A stretch of 44,215 bases of DNA, from NCBI GenBank assembly GCA_036397255.1, contig DASWJH010000025.1:1-44215 (forward strand), in the 5' to 3' direction. The number at the start of each line of letters is the position of its first letter. Position 1 is the stretch's first letter. The translations under genes and the position numbers were made by a program. Positions 8,358 to 17,363 of the stretch are shown piece by piece. This DNA is from Nitrospiria bacterium. Its GTDB lineage: Bacteria > Nitrospirota > Nitrospiria > DASWJH01. Under the pieces are notes generated by a model. The model did no database searches. It was not told where the DNA came from and was given only the letters and a program-made list of their open reading frames with translations.

Positions 8358-8403
8358 CCACAATATTTAGTCTTACTTTTAAAAAAAACACAATATATAG
8401 AAT
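8358..8403 (+). promoter_or_regulatory. Tandem NrdR boxes upstream of nrdJ
   Basis: Two sites match the NrdR consensus acACwAtATaTwGtgt: ccACAATATTTAGTct at 8358-8373 and acACAATATATAGAat at 8388-8403. Their cores are 30 bp apart, about three helical turns, close to the tandem spacing known for this ATP/dATP-sensing repressor. They lie directly upstream of the -35 element of nrdJ. Confidence 0.7.
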
Positions 8404-8409
8404 TTTTTC

Positions 8410-8437
8410 TTGACTTCTTAAAGCCGCGTGCTATATT
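8410..8437 (+). promoter_or_regulatory. Promoter of nrdJ
   Basis: TTGACT (8410-8415), a 16-bp spacer, then TATATT (8432-8437). The start point would be near 8444, leaving a leader of about 190 nt before the nrdJ ATG. Confidence 0.6.
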
Positions 8438-8443
8438 AGCGCC

Positions 8444-8636
8444 CTGGGTTAGGCCCCGGACAGCATTGTTCTTTCGAAAGGAAATTTCGTCCATCTGATC
8501 CAAGGCAAAATATACTCCAAAATTTTCTTTGCCTGTCCCAGTAAAAAAACAAGCTCTACATCTTGTGAAATCAAGTTCAATCCATCATTTTTGAAATGAC
8601 TTATAAAAACCCTTTTTAGATTAGGAGGAGATATTC
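8444..8636 (+). other. Long, probably structured 5' leader of nrdJ
   Basis: Between the predicted transcription start and nrdJ lie about 190 nt with several complementary pairs: CTGGG near 8444 with CCCAG near 8537; GGACAG near 8458 with CTGTCC near 8532; TTCTTTCGAAAGGAA near 8471; and AGGCAAA (near 8503) with TTTGCCT (near 8528). No B12-box (GCCACTG-like) string was found, so a canonical cobalamin riboswitch is not supported. The end carries the nrdJ ribosome site AGGAGG. Confidence 0.35.
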
Positions 8637-11060
8637 ATGGAGACCCTTCAAGATTTTCATTCTTCGGGCGATTCTCTGCAACCAATGGAAAAGCACTACC
8701 CCCGGTCACCTGTTTCATCCCAAGAGTCTGAACCTCTCTCTGCTAATGCACACCGGGTTTTGGAAAAAAGGTATCTATTGAAAGATGAAACGGGGAAGGT
8801 CGTGGAGAAACCCGATGAGCTCTTTCGTAGGGTTGCCAAAAATATCGCGTCTGCCGACCTCCAATACGGTAAAACCAGTACGGAGGCGGTAGAGGAAGCC
8901 TTTTACCAGATCATGCGGTCACTTGAATTTCTTCCCAACTCTCCCACACTGATGAATGCGGGTAGAGAGCTACAGCAGCTTTCGGCCTGTTTTGTTCTTC
9001 CGGTTGAAGATTCAATGGAGGGAATTTTTGAAACCGTCAAACAAGCCGCCATTATTCACAAAACGGGGGGAGGAACGGGCTTTGCTTTTTCCCGCCTTCG
9101 CCCAAAGGAAGACATGGTCCGAACCACTGGGGGAGTGGCTTCGGGACCAGTTTCTTTTATGAAGGTTTTTAATCATGCAACAGAAGCCGTCAAGCAGGGA
9201 GGTACCCGACGTGGGGCCAACATGGGAATTCTAAGGGTAGATCATCCTGATATTCTTGAATTTATCCAATGTAAAGCCGATAAAAAAGAAATAACCAATT
9301 TTAATATCAGCATTGCCATCACGGACCGTTTTATGGAAGCCTTTCAAAAAGGGGAATCCTATGACCTCATTAATCCTCGAACCCAACAAATCGTTCGCCA
9401 GTTGAATGCCCGTGAGGTCATGGACCTCATTGCTCACAACGCATGGTTGACCGGGGAACCGGGCCTTTTCTTTATTGATGCAACGAATCGCACAAACCCC
9501 ACACCCCACATCGCTGAAATGGAAGCCACCAACCCTTGCGGCGAGCAGCCGCTCCTGCCCTATGAATCCTGCAATCTAGGCAGCATTAATCTGGAAAAAC
9601 ATATGTACAGCGTTGGAGGAAGGCTTTCAATTGACTGGGTCAAATTGGGCCAGACCATCCGGACCTGTGTTCATTTTCTTGATAATGTGATCGACATGAA
9701 CCGTTATCCCATCCCCGAAATCGAGGAAATCACCAAAGCCAATCGAAAAATTGGCCTGGGTATTATGGGGTTCGCGCGAATGCTGTTTAAGCTGGGCACT
9801 CCTTATGATTCAGAAGAAGGCATTCAAACGGGACGTCGGGTCATGAAGTTTATCCATGATATCGGTTACGAAGCATCAACCCAATTGGCTGAGGAGCGGG
9901 GAGTCTATGCCAACTGGAAAAATTCCATGCATGATCGAATGGGTTACCGGTTGAGAAATTCTTACGTCACCACGGTGGCACCCACAGGAACACTGTCCAT
10001 GATCGCAGACACCTCCGGTGGGTGTGAGCCGGAATTTAGTCTGATTTGGTACAAAAATGTAATGGATGGAGAACACCTTCCCTATGTTCAGGAGGAATTT
10101 ATCCAAACCGCCAAAGCCGAAGGGTTTTGGAACAAGAACCTTCTTGAGAAAATACAAGCCAACCACGGATCGGTCAGAGGGCTTTCCGAAGTTCCCAAAA
10201 AGTGGCAGGATATTTATGCCACCTCCCACGATATTGCACCCGATTGGCATGTCCGAATGCAAGCCGCTTTTCAGGAGTATTCAGACAGTGCCGTTTCCAA
10301 AACCATCAACCTCCCAGAGAAGGCATCCGTAGAGGATGTTAAAAAAGCCTATCTCCTGGCTTTTAAGTTGGAATGTAAAGGGATCACGGTTTACCGCGAT
10401 GGCAGTCGGGACGAACAGGTTATGAATGTGGGAAAATCTAAAAAAGGGGAGGTCCTGGAAACCCGGGATAGGGAAAAAGCAGAACCATCAAGAGATGCAG
10501 AGCTCAGTCCAGAAACAGTCACTCCGTCAAAAATTAAGCCTAGGCCCTATAAACGGACTGGGACCACGGTCAGTAAAGAAACACCCTTTGGGACAGCCCA
10601 TATCACCATGAACACCGATGAGGATGGCCCGGCAGAGGTATTTATTACCATTGGAAAAGCCGGGAGTGATGTGATGGCCATGGCTGAAGGTTATGGGCGG
10701 TCCATTTCGCTTTATATGAGAACGCCTTCACCGCTCTCCAGAAAAGATAAGGTCCGTGAACTGGTCAACCAACTCAAGGGAATCGGGGGATTTAGAACCA
10801 TCGGCTTTGGTGGAAACCGTGTGTCTTCTCTTCCCGATGCAATCGCACGGGCTTTAGAGGAGCATTGGCTTCTGGAGGAAGAAGTGGGTGAGCAGGTGCC
10901 CTCACTATCGGGAAATAAACCTTCTCTGCACTCAAATGGTAGAAAAGGAAACGGCCCCGCTGCCTATCTTACCGGAAACATATGCCCGGATTGCCATATG
11001 CTGTTAACCCGGGAGGAGGGTTGCCAAAAATGCCTGGCCTGCGGGTTTTCGGAATGCTAA
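8637..11060 (+). CDS. nrdJ: Adenosylcobalamin-dependent (class II) ribonucleoside-diphosphate reductase NrdJ
   Basis: Makes deoxyribonucleotides with a radical generated from coenzyme B12, so it works with or without oxygen. The 807-residue protein shows NSPTLMNAG and LSACF (active-site Cys118), KTGGGTGFAFSRLRP, GTRRGANMG, the hallmark NPCGEQPLLPYESCNLGSINL (active-site Cys301), and TVAPTGTLSMIADTSGG. A TSCPD-type domain at about 640-740 precedes a cysteine-rich tail (Cys783, 786, 796, 799, 802, 807) that should supply the reducing thiols or bind zinc. No N-terminal ATP-cone is apparent. TTAGGAGG precedes the ATG. The gene is transcribed alone under NrdR-type boxes. Confidence 0.97.
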   Translation: METLQDFHSSGDSLQPMEKHYPRSPVSSQESEPLSANAHRVLEKRYLLKDETGKVVEKPDELFRRVAKNIASADLQYGKTSTEAVEEAFYQIMRSLEFLPNSPTLMNAGRELQQLSACFVLPVEDSMEGIFETVKQAAIIHKTGGGTGFAFSRLRPKEDMVRTTGGVASGPVSFMKVFNHATEAVKQGGTRRGANMGILRVDHPDILEFIQCKADKKEITNFNISIAITDRFMEAFQKGESYDLINPRTQQIVRQLNAREVMDLIAHNAWLTGEPGLFFIDATNRTNPTPHIAEMEATNPCGEQPLLPYESCNLGSINLEKHMYSVGGRLSIDWVKLGQTIRTCVHFLDNVIDMNRYPIPEIEEITKANRKIGLGIMGFARMLFKLGTPYDSEEGIQTGRRVMKFIHDIGYEASTQLAEERGVYANWKNSMHDRMGYRLRNSYVTTVAPTGTLSMIADTSGGCEPEFSLIWYKNVMDGEHLPYVQEEFIQTAKAEGFWNKNLLEKIQANHGSVRGLSEVPKKWQDIYATSHDIAPDWHVRMQAAFQEYSDSAVSKTINLPEKASVEDVKKAYLLAFKLECKGITVYRDGSRDEQVMNVGKSKKGEVLETRDREKAEPSRDAELSPETVTPSKIKPRPYKRTGTTVSKETPFGTAHITMNTDEDGPAEVFITIGKAGSDVMAMAEGYGRSISLYMRTPSPLSRKDKVRELVNQLKGIGGFRTIGFGGNRVSSLPDAIARALEEHWLLEEEVGEQVPSLSGNKPSLHSNGRKGNGPAAYLTGNICPDCHMLLTREEGCQKCLACGFSEC

Positions 11061-11135
11061 TAACCTTAAAATCTTAGTTAGTTTTAAAGTGCCCCCTAGT
11101 GTCCTGTCCCGGGAAAACTTTGAATAAATTAAGGC

Positions 11136-11163
11136 CGTCATTCCCGCGCAAGCGGGAATCCAG
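11136..11163 (+). repeat. Dispersed palindromic repeat copy in the nrdJ-hydrolase gap
   Basis: The 460-bp gap (11061-11520) holds one palindrome (cgtcattcccgc-gcaa-gcgggaatccag). It is preceded by a leader, tgtcccg...ttgaataaattaagg, that recurs before the copy at 28248, so the mobile unit is longer than the palindrome. The rest is AT-rich with no gene seen. Confidence 0.85.
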
Positions 11164-11520
11164 AGTTTTAAAAAACAAAAGAATCCCCCTAATTCCCAGG
11201 AATCTGGCTCATGGCAAATAGTGCGAGGTGGGTGGGAATGATATCAATGTAATTCAGGTTATTGGGGAATTTACCCCCTTTCCCTATTTTCCCTAAAACT
11301 AGCCAATTCTCTAAATCCAATCACAGACTTTAACTGAACAATTCACTCCAAACCTAACCATAGACAACCTAAATCCCGCCCGCGATCAATACCGCTTCCT
11401 TCCTTAAGTCAATATTTGAGAAAATCTTATAAATGGTGTAGATTTCAACAGGAAATGATCCAATGAAAAACGGGACCTTTCAAAAGAAAATCCACTCCGA
11501 TTACTGCAAGGCCATTATAA

Positions 11521-12369
11521 ATGGTAAGAAAAATGCTCAGTGGATTCTTTGCGATTTTCCTTTTCCTTATCCTCTTTAGCCTTTTTGGCCTCCTCGTTTC
11601 GATCCGACCCCCACGAATCCATTCTCATGTTCACCCCGCTCAATATGTCTCATCTTTTGAGGATATTACCCTTAAGACGTCAGATGGCCTGGCATTAAAA
11701 GGATGGTTCATCCCGCAACCAAAGTCAGATAAAGTAATCGTGGCACTTCATGGATATCCCGCGGATAAAGGCGATATTCTACCAGGGCTGTTTTTTTTAA
11801 ATAAGGATTTCAATTTACTTTTTTTTGATTTTCGTTATTTTGGTGAGAGTGAAGGATTCATAACGACCGTAGGAGCCCGGGAAGTAAGGGATCTTTTGGC
11901 CTCCCTCGAATTTTTAAAGACCCGTGGGTTTCATAAGATTGGGGTGTGGGGATTTTCCTTGGGTGGTGCCGTGGCGCTGATGAGGGCTGATCATTCTAGC
12001 GATATCAAAGCAATTGTTTCGGAATCTGCCTATGCAGAGCTCTCTTTAATGGCCAGGGAGACTTATCGCCATCTCTTAATCTTGAAATACCCTTTGGGCT
12101 TATTGACGGGAATTTGGGCAAAGCTCCTCTTGGGAGTGAATATTTATGATGTCTCTCCGGTAAAGAAGATTAAAAATAGTCAGAATCCCATTCTCATCAT
12201 TCACTCCACCACTGACCAGGTTATTCCGTTCTCACATGCTCTTCTTTTAAAGGAGGCTCTTGGGAACAATCCAAAGGCAGAATTTTGGTTTAGGGAGGGG
12301 TTAAGCCACGGTCAGTTGGGAACAGAATACGAAAATCGGATTCGGGGTTTCTTTCAAAAATATCTTTAG
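11521..12369 (+). CDS. Membrane-anchored alpha/beta hydrolase
   Basis: A 282-residue serine hydrolase of the alpha/beta fold, similar in layout to YqkD/BAAT-type or DUF1749-like peptidase/esterase proteins. One hydrophobic segment at about 9-28 would anchor it in the inner membrane. The catalytic core shows VALHGYP (oxyanion strand), FDFRYFGESEG, the nucleophile elbow GFSLGG, an acidic residue in HSTTDQVIPF, and the histidine in GLSHGQL, so the Ser-Asp-His triad is complete. It stands alone between long AT-rich gaps, and the start has only a weak AAGG site. The substrate is unknown. Confidence 0.85.
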   Translation: MVRKMLSGFFAIFLFLILFSLFGLLVSIRPPRIHSHVHPAQYVSSFEDITLKTSDGLALKGWFIPQPKSDKVIVALHGYPADKGDILPGLFFLNKDFNLLFFDFRYFGESEGFITTVGAREVRDLLASLEFLKTRGFHKIGVWGFSLGGAVALMRADHSSDIKAIVSESAYAELSLMARETYRHLLILKYPLGLLTGIWAKLLLGVNIYDVSPVKKIKNSQNPILIIHSTTDQVIPFSHALLLKEALGNNPKAEFWFREGLSHGQLGTEYENRIRGFFQKYL

Positions 12370-12938
12370 AGATTTTCTATCCAGAAGAAGGAAAAAATCA
12401 CTGAGTCTGCGAGAAGTGAAGGAGGTTGAAATCCTTCCCGAAGCATTGAACCTTGAATGATTCCCTTGATACAAGATTTTATTTGAAAATAAAACAAGGG
12501 TCGGACCAAGCTAACCTATTAAATGGAAAATAAAAATCAAAAATACACGCACTTTCCTGCCTTAAAACACCTTTTTAAATTCCAAAAAACCCGGTTAACC
12601 CAAATTTACCCTCCATTGTTTTCACTTTTAATCAAAACTTCAATCCCGTACATTGGAACGATCCCTGATTCTGAAGCTTTGAAAAATCCAAAGAAAGTTT
12701 AATAAAAAAAACCCGTTAAATCTTTTGATTATAGATAGATGGAAAAATCTTTTGACCCTTTAAAAATGCTGAAAATTGGGTGTTTGAATTTCCAAGAATT
12801 TAAGAGTATCCTTCCCAAAGTTTAAAAAGTTTAAAATGTTATATCACCTGGGAATATTAAACAGAAGGATTGAATTCCAAATCAATTCAGTTGGATAGAC
12901 CCTTTCAAACAGGTTTTGCGAACAATTAGGAGCGTGTC
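12370..12938. other. AT-rich intergenic gap, no convincing gene
   Basis: The gap is AT-rich, with poly-A and aaagtttaa-like runs. A 59-codon frame at 12523-12702 (MENKNQKYTHF...) has no ribosome site and a composition typical of AT-rich noncoding DNA. A TTAGGAG site at its right end belongs to the next gene. Confidence 0.5.
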
Positions 12939-13802
12939 ATGAATACAGGGCTAATTATTGCGGCCATTATCCTTTTAATCTTCCTGGTCTTCATGTTCCG
13001 GATCGTTCCGGAATACCAACGAATTGTGATCCTCCGACTAGGGCGCGTACTTCCAAACCCCAAAGGTCCGGGCATTGTGATCGTTATACCCATCATTGAT
13101 GTTGCGATAAGAGTAGACCTGAGAGAAAAGTTCTTTGAGATTCCACAGCAAACCTGCATTACCAAAGACAATGCCCCCATTTCTATTGATTTTCTGATCT
13201 ATTCTCGTGTAACGGATCCTACTTCAAGTGTCATTCAGGTACAAGATTTCGCAGGGGCTTCTCAAGGGATTGCCACAACAACTTTACGTGCAGTCGTTGG
13301 CGATATTCCGCTAGATGATGTTTTGGCCCGACGAGATCAAATCAACCGGATTCTGCAATCAAAGATGGACGAGGTGACACAGCGTTGGGGGGTCAAGATT
13401 ACCGGGGTGGAAATTCGGGAAATTACCCCACCGAAAGAAGTCCAGGATGCAATGACTCGACAGATGTCTGCGGAACGAGCGCGCAGGGCAACGGTGACCG
13501 AGGCAGAGGGACAGAAACAGGCGGCGATTGCTGTGGCGGAAGGTGTAAAACAGTCTGACATCCTAAAGGCTGAAGGAGAGCGACAGGCGGCTATCCTTCG
13601 TTCCGAAGGATTCGCATTAGCATTGGGAAAAATTTTTGAGGTAGCCCGGGGAGTGGATGAAAAAACCTTAAGCCTTCAGTACCTGGAAACCTTAAAATCT
13701 TTAGGAAGTAGCCCATCCACCAAATTTATCTTCCCAATGGAATTTAGTAATATGTTAAATACCTTTTTGGATAGTACCAAAAAGAGCTTCAAGAAGGAAT
13801 AA
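12939..13802 (+). CDS. SPFH/band 7 (stomatin/slipin-like) membrane protein
   Basis: A 287-residue membrane scaffold protein of the SPFH superfamily. It has one N-terminal membrane segment (about residues 4-22), then RIVPEYQRIVILRLGRV, GPGIVIVIPIID, RVDLRE and ALRAVVGDI-like segments of the SPFH domain. A long alanine/glutamate-rich coiled coil follows (about 165-235, repeats of AEGxxQAAI), the oligomerisation region. The C-terminal KFIFPMEFSNML is typical of slipins. Slipins usually sit beside an NfeD-family partner; none is present here. The TTAGGAG site decides the start. Confidence 0.92.
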   Translation: MNTGLIIAAIILLIFLVFMFRIVPEYQRIVILRLGRVLPNPKGPGIVIVIPIIDVAIRVDLREKFFEIPQQTCITKDNAPISIDFLIYSRVTDPTSSVIQVQDFAGASQGIATTTLRAVVGDIPLDDVLARRDQINRILQSKMDEVTQRWGVKITGVEIREITPPKEVQDAMTRQMSAERARRATVTEAEGQKQAAIAVAEGVKQSDILKAEGERQAAILRSEGFALALGKIFEVARGVDEKTLSLQYLETLKSLGSSPSTKFIFPMEFSNMLNTFLDSTKKSFKKE

Positions 13803-14140
13803 GGTCTACTTTCAGGAAAGATCCAATCAAAATAATTCGTTTTGGGTCAGGTTGAGTCAGCGGGCACTTCCCTGTTTAGTGGGCTCAGAATTGTACTCAT
13901 CTCGGAAATTTGTAGAATTCAAGGAATGTCGAACAAACAGGATTAACCAAGGTGTGGAGTACTTCCTGTACTAAACAACTTTGAAGTCTATCCCAGAATA
14001 CAATATTTCTTTTCGGTAATCGCTAAACTTCTCTCCTGTGGGTCTTAAGCATTAGTAGGAGGTGAAATGGGTGGAAGAACCTGAGATCTCAGGGATTGAC
14101 AGATTAGGTGGGTTTTACTTTTTTACAACTTTTTAATATT
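13803..14140. other. Intergenic gap between convergent genes, nothing recognised
   Basis: 338 bp between the SPFH gene and the oppositely oriented radical SAM gene. A strong-looking AGGAGGTG ribosome-site string near 14057 is followed by an ATG that reaches a stop after five codons, so it gives no gene. Confidence 0.4.
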
Positions 14141-15700
14141 CTATTTTCCTTTAATAATATTTTCGATCTGAAGAAGCGCTTCCCGGCCGGAATCCTTCAT
14201 CACACTTTGATACAAATTCTCATCGGCGTAATGGGACCCATCGGAGTGAATCCCGCTTTTTTTCAGTGAGGTCTCTTTTTCATCCCACGCCTTAAGGCAG
14301 GCTTTAGCGATGATTTTACTCAATGGTTGAGGGTTGTAGAGCATTTTCTTAATGGCAAGTGGGTTTAATGAGAGAGGGTTATAACCCTGGTAGAGATACC
14401 CTTCATCAATTAAACGCTGTTCAAAGCCCGTGTGGGGCTGAACGCCTAAGAAAAAGAGGGTTGGAAAGACCCTCTCCTCCCCCATGATTCCCGCAATTTT
14501 ACGATAAGACCCAACGCTTTGAAGAAGGCCCTCCTCAGAATCACCGGGAGAATTCAGGGAATAGTTCAAGATCAGTTTCCCGGTAAACCCAGCCTCTTTT
14601 AGGTAACGGCAGCCCTCGTAAAGCTTTTCAACACTAAATCCCATATGCAGTTCATTAATGACTTTTTGGGATCCCGAAGTAATGGATACCTCCAGATCCC
14701 CCACACCGGAACGGACCATCAATTTTGCCAAATCCCGTGTAATCATACTGGTCCGTACATATCCGCTCCACTCAATATCAAACCCTTCTCTAATAATCCG
14801 CTCGAGCATTTCGGTGCATTGGGGATAGGCCTCCCGTCCGGTTATAAATTGTGCATCCGTAAACCAAAACCGCCGGTTTCCCCACAGCTCATAATGTTGC
14901 CTGAGATCCGCAATCACATCTACCGGGGGACGGTATCGAACCTGCCTCCCTTCTAAATAAGGATATTCACAGAATTGACAATCGTAGGGGCACCCCCGCT
15001 TGGTTTGAATCCCGATATTATCATTCTGATAAGCCGGGTATTCCGGGAAAATGCTGGAGAGGTAGGGTAAATTGAGGACCATTCCCTCAACAGGAAAATA
15101 GTTTTGGCGGTCCCCTTTGATGACCTCTTTCCCGCGACGGAGAATATACCGTTCATCGGATAGGTCTTTGCCCTCCACCATTTTCAGAACCGCCCCTTCC
15201 CCTTCTCCTAAAATGCCGATGGTTCCTTCCGGTAATCGTTGAATCAATTGTTCGGCAAAAACCCCAAAGGCCCCTCCCCCGATCATCATTTTTTTTTCTG
15301 GGAAATGCCGGTGTATCTGCCAGGGATAAGAAAGATTCTCGCGGATCCCCTTGTAATAAGATAAAAGGAACTGAAGCCCTTTTAAAGAAGCGCCAATACG
15401 CTTGATCGGATTTTGAGAGTAATAAAAATTAAACGCATATTTGAGCGAGGCATCTCCCTCGTGAGGAGCAAACACCTGAATATCACGCCATGAAAAAAGG
15501 ATTAAATCGGGATTAAAATCCCCAACGGTTTTTAATAGATTTTCCCGTCGTTTCCTTTTGGGAATCAGGGAGAGGTCCAGAATTTTTTGTTGAACCTCTG
15601 GATGATGCTGATGGACATGGTGGGCCAGATAGGTTAGGCCAACAGGATAAACCTTTTTACATGGCAACCAGATATAAAGAACCGATCGAACCGAAGACAT
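14141..15700 (-). CDS. Radical SAM protein with N-terminal B12-binding-like domain
   Basis: A 519-residue class B radical SAM enzyme. Residues 1 to about 175 resemble the cobalamin-binding Rossmann-type domain of this group (PVGLTYLAHHV, DLILFSWRDIQVF, MMIGGGAFGVFAE, GILGEGEGA). The usual DxHxxG base-off histidine motif is absent. The iron-sulfur motif CPYDCQFC (Cys237, 241, 244) follows TKRG, then FTDAQF and GVGDLEVSITSG. The ATG has a GGAG site 6 bases upstream. It lies 162 bp behind menG on the same strand, so it may share its transcript. The substrate is unknown; a lipid or quinone link through menG is only suggestive. Confidence 0.85.
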   Translation of the reverse strand: MSSVRSVLYIWLPCKKVYPVGLTYLAHHVHQHHPEVQQKILDLSLIPKRKRRENLLKTVGDFNPDLILFSWRDIQVFAPHEGDASLKYAFNFYYSQNPIKRIGASLKGLQFLLSYYKGIRENLSYPWQIHRHFPEKKMMIGGGAFGVFAEQLIQRLPEGTIGILGEGEGAVLKMVEGKDLSDERYILRRGKEVIKGDRQNYFPVEGMVLNLPYLSSIFPEYPAYQNDNIGIQTKRGCPYDCQFCEYPYLEGRQVRYRPPVDVIADLRQHYELWGNRRFWFTDAQFITGREAYPQCTEMLERIIREGFDIEWSGYVRTSMITRDLAKLMVRSGVGDLEVSITSGSQKVINELHMGFSVEKLYEGCRYLKEAGFTGKLILNYSLNSPGDSEEGLLQSVGSYRKIAGIMGEERVFPTLFFLGVQPHTGFEQRLIDEGYLYQGYNPLSLNPLAIKKMLYNPQPLSKIIAKACLKAWDEKETSLKKSGIHSDGSHYADENLYQSVMKDSGREALLQIENIIKGK

Positions 15701-15862
15701 TTAAAACTCCATGGATCCCGAAAAATAAAATGTACCCTTATGGGTACCACGACTGGATTCAATTTTTCAACAAAGATTTTTCCAGGAAGTGCGATTTGAA
15801 AAATCCCCGGGGAAAAGTGATACAGGCAGACGGTTTAAGGGGGAAAGAAAACAAACCCGATT

Positions 15863-16591
15863 CTAGGGTTTCACACCCTGATGAATGGCCACGATCCCCC
15901 CCGACAAGTTGGTATATGCAACATCGGTAAAACCGATCTGCTGGATCATGGCTTTCAACGCCTCTTGATCCGGAAAATGGCGGATGGAATCCGGTAAATA
16001 ATTGTAAACCCCGGTCTGATCTTTTGAAACCCTCTCTCCGATCTTGGGCAATATCGTAAAGGAATACAGGTGATACAGGCCCCGGAGCATCCCATTCACA
16101 GGCCGAGAAAATTCCAAACAGACCAATTTCCCACCGGGTCGAAGAACCCGAAAAATCTCCCTAAAAGCCTGTGGTATGTCCACCACATTTCGGATACCAA
16201 ATCCAACGGTGGCCGCTGCGAATACATCGTTTGGAAAACAAAGGGATTCCGCATTTCCCTCCACCAGCCTAATCCGGTGGGATAGGCCTTGCTGGTTAAT
16301 TTTTTTCTTCCCGCAGGAGAGCATTTCCCGGTTTAAATCCAGCGCTGTGATCTTCCCTTTTTCTCCTGCCTCAACCCCCAGCCGTAAGGCAATATCCGCC
16401 GTCCCAGAACAGAGATCCAGAACGCGATCCCCTTCCTGGATTCCCGCTTTCCGAACCGCTAACCGCTTCCAGTAGTGATGGAGCCCAAAACTCAATAGAG
16501 TATTATTCAAATCATAGGAGGGGGCAATGGAGGAAAACATCCGCTGCACGGTTTGCTCTTTAGTGTGGGCAGGCGGTTGGAAATCTTTCAC
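15863..16591 (-). CDS. menG: Demethylmenaquinone/ubiquinone methyltransferase (MenG/UbiE)
   Basis: A SAM-dependent C-methyltransferase that completes the quinone ring in menaquinone (and in some bacteria ubiquinone) synthesis. It carries VQRMFSSIAPSYDLNNTLLSFGLHHYWK, the SAM site VLDLCSGTADIAL, ALDLNREML, GNAESLCFPNDVFA and GFGIRNVVD, all family signatures. The frame is open to a GTG at 16624, but the GTG at 16591 overlaps the larB stop as GTGA and yields 242 residues, a normal length. I prefer that start because the upstream genes are coupled in the same way. It is the last gene of the gpsA-nptA-larB-menG run. Confidence 0.93.
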   Translation of the reverse strand: MKDFQPPAHTKEQTVQRMFSSIAPSYDLNNTLLSFGLHHYWKRLAVRKAGIQEGDRVLDLCSGTADIALRLGVEAGEKGKITALDLNREMLSCGKKKINQQGLSHRIRLVEGNAESLCFPNDVFAAATVGFGIRNVVDIPQAFREIFRVLRPGGKLVCLEFSRPVNGMLRGLYHLYSFTILPKIGERVSKDQTGVYNYLPDSIRHFPDQEALKAMIQQIGFTDVAYTNLSGGIVAIHQGVKP

Positions 16592-17346
16592 TTTGAAACC
16601 AAAAGAATCCGTTGAGCCAAACACGCCGCCCCAAATCCATTATCAATGTTCATGACGGCGATCCCATTGGCACAGGAGTTCAGCATGGTTAACAGGGCGG
16701 AAAACCCTCCCAGACCGGTTCCGTATCCCGTACTGGTGGGAACGGCAATTAAGGGAATGCGAACCATCCCCCCAATCACGCTGGGGAGTACCCCATCCAT
16801 TCCCGCCACCACGATGATGACCCGGGCCTTGAATAGAAGTTTCTTTCGATCCAAAAGACGATGAATACCAGCCACCCCCACATCATACAGGGTTTCAACA
16901 GAATAGCCCAAAAATTCTAACGTAACCTTCGCCTCCTCCGCAACAAAAAGATCGGAAGTCCCCGCGGTAATAATGAGAATTCCTGATTTTCCTTTCCGTT
17001 TTCTTTTTGGGCCGAAGGAAACGGTCACCGCCCGTGCCTCTGGATGATATTTTGCTTTTGGGATGAACCGTTGAATGGCGTGAAACACCCCCTCCTCTGC
17101 TCGTGTGGCCAAAAGGGGGGTTTGGTGTTTCACCAGGGTTTGGGCGATCTCGGTAATATGTTGAATACTTTTCCCCGGACAGTAAATCACCTCGGGAAAA
17201 CCCTGACGGAGGGAGCGATGATGATCCACCGAAGCAAACCCTAGGCTCTCGTAAGGCAAGTCTTTGAGTTGAGACAAGACCTCATTCGAATCGATTTTTC
17301 CTTGTTTATAACGCTGAAGTAGACTTTTTAAACGTTTGGGGGTCAT
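16588..17346 (-). CDS. larB: LarB-type pyridinium-3,5-biscarboxylic acid mononucleotide synthase
   Basis: LarB carboxylates and hydrolyses nicotinic acid adenine dinucleotide in the first step to the nickel-pincer cofactor of lactate racemase-type enzymes. Visible signatures are DHHRSLRQGFPEVIYC near the N-terminus, then the PurE-like core ILIITAGTSDLFVAEEA, DVGVAGIHRLL, IIVVAGMDGVLPSVIGG, AVPTSTGYG and LLTMLNSCANGIAVMNIDNGFGAA. Two starts are possible: a TTG at 17367 overlapping the previous stop as TTGA, or the ATG at 17346 used here; neither has a strong ribosome site. larC and larE are not in the window, so the cofactor route, if complete, is split. Confidence 0.92.
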   Translation of the reverse strand: MTPKRLKSLLQRYKQGKIDSNEVLSQLKDLPYESLGFASVDHHRSLRQGFPEVIYCPGKSIQHITEIAQTLVKHQTPLLATRAEEGVFHAIQRFIPKAKYHPEARAVTVSFGPKRKRKGKSGILIITAGTSDLFVAEEAKVTLEFLGYSVETLYDVGVAGIHRLLDRKKLLFKARVIIVVAGMDGVLPSVIGGMVRIPLIAVPTSTGYGTGLGGFSALLTMLNSCANGIAVMNIDNGFGAACLAQRILLVSK

Positions 17347-17363
17347 GAATGGGGATACCGGGT

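Noticed and set aside
8444-8636. Cobalamin riboswitch before the B12-dependent nrdJ
   Set aside because: No GCCACTG-like B12 box or other conserved core of that class could be found; kept only as an unclassified leader.
12523-12702. 59-codon ORF in the gap before the SPFH gene
   Set aside because: No ribosome site, AT-rich composition, no membrane helix or motif.
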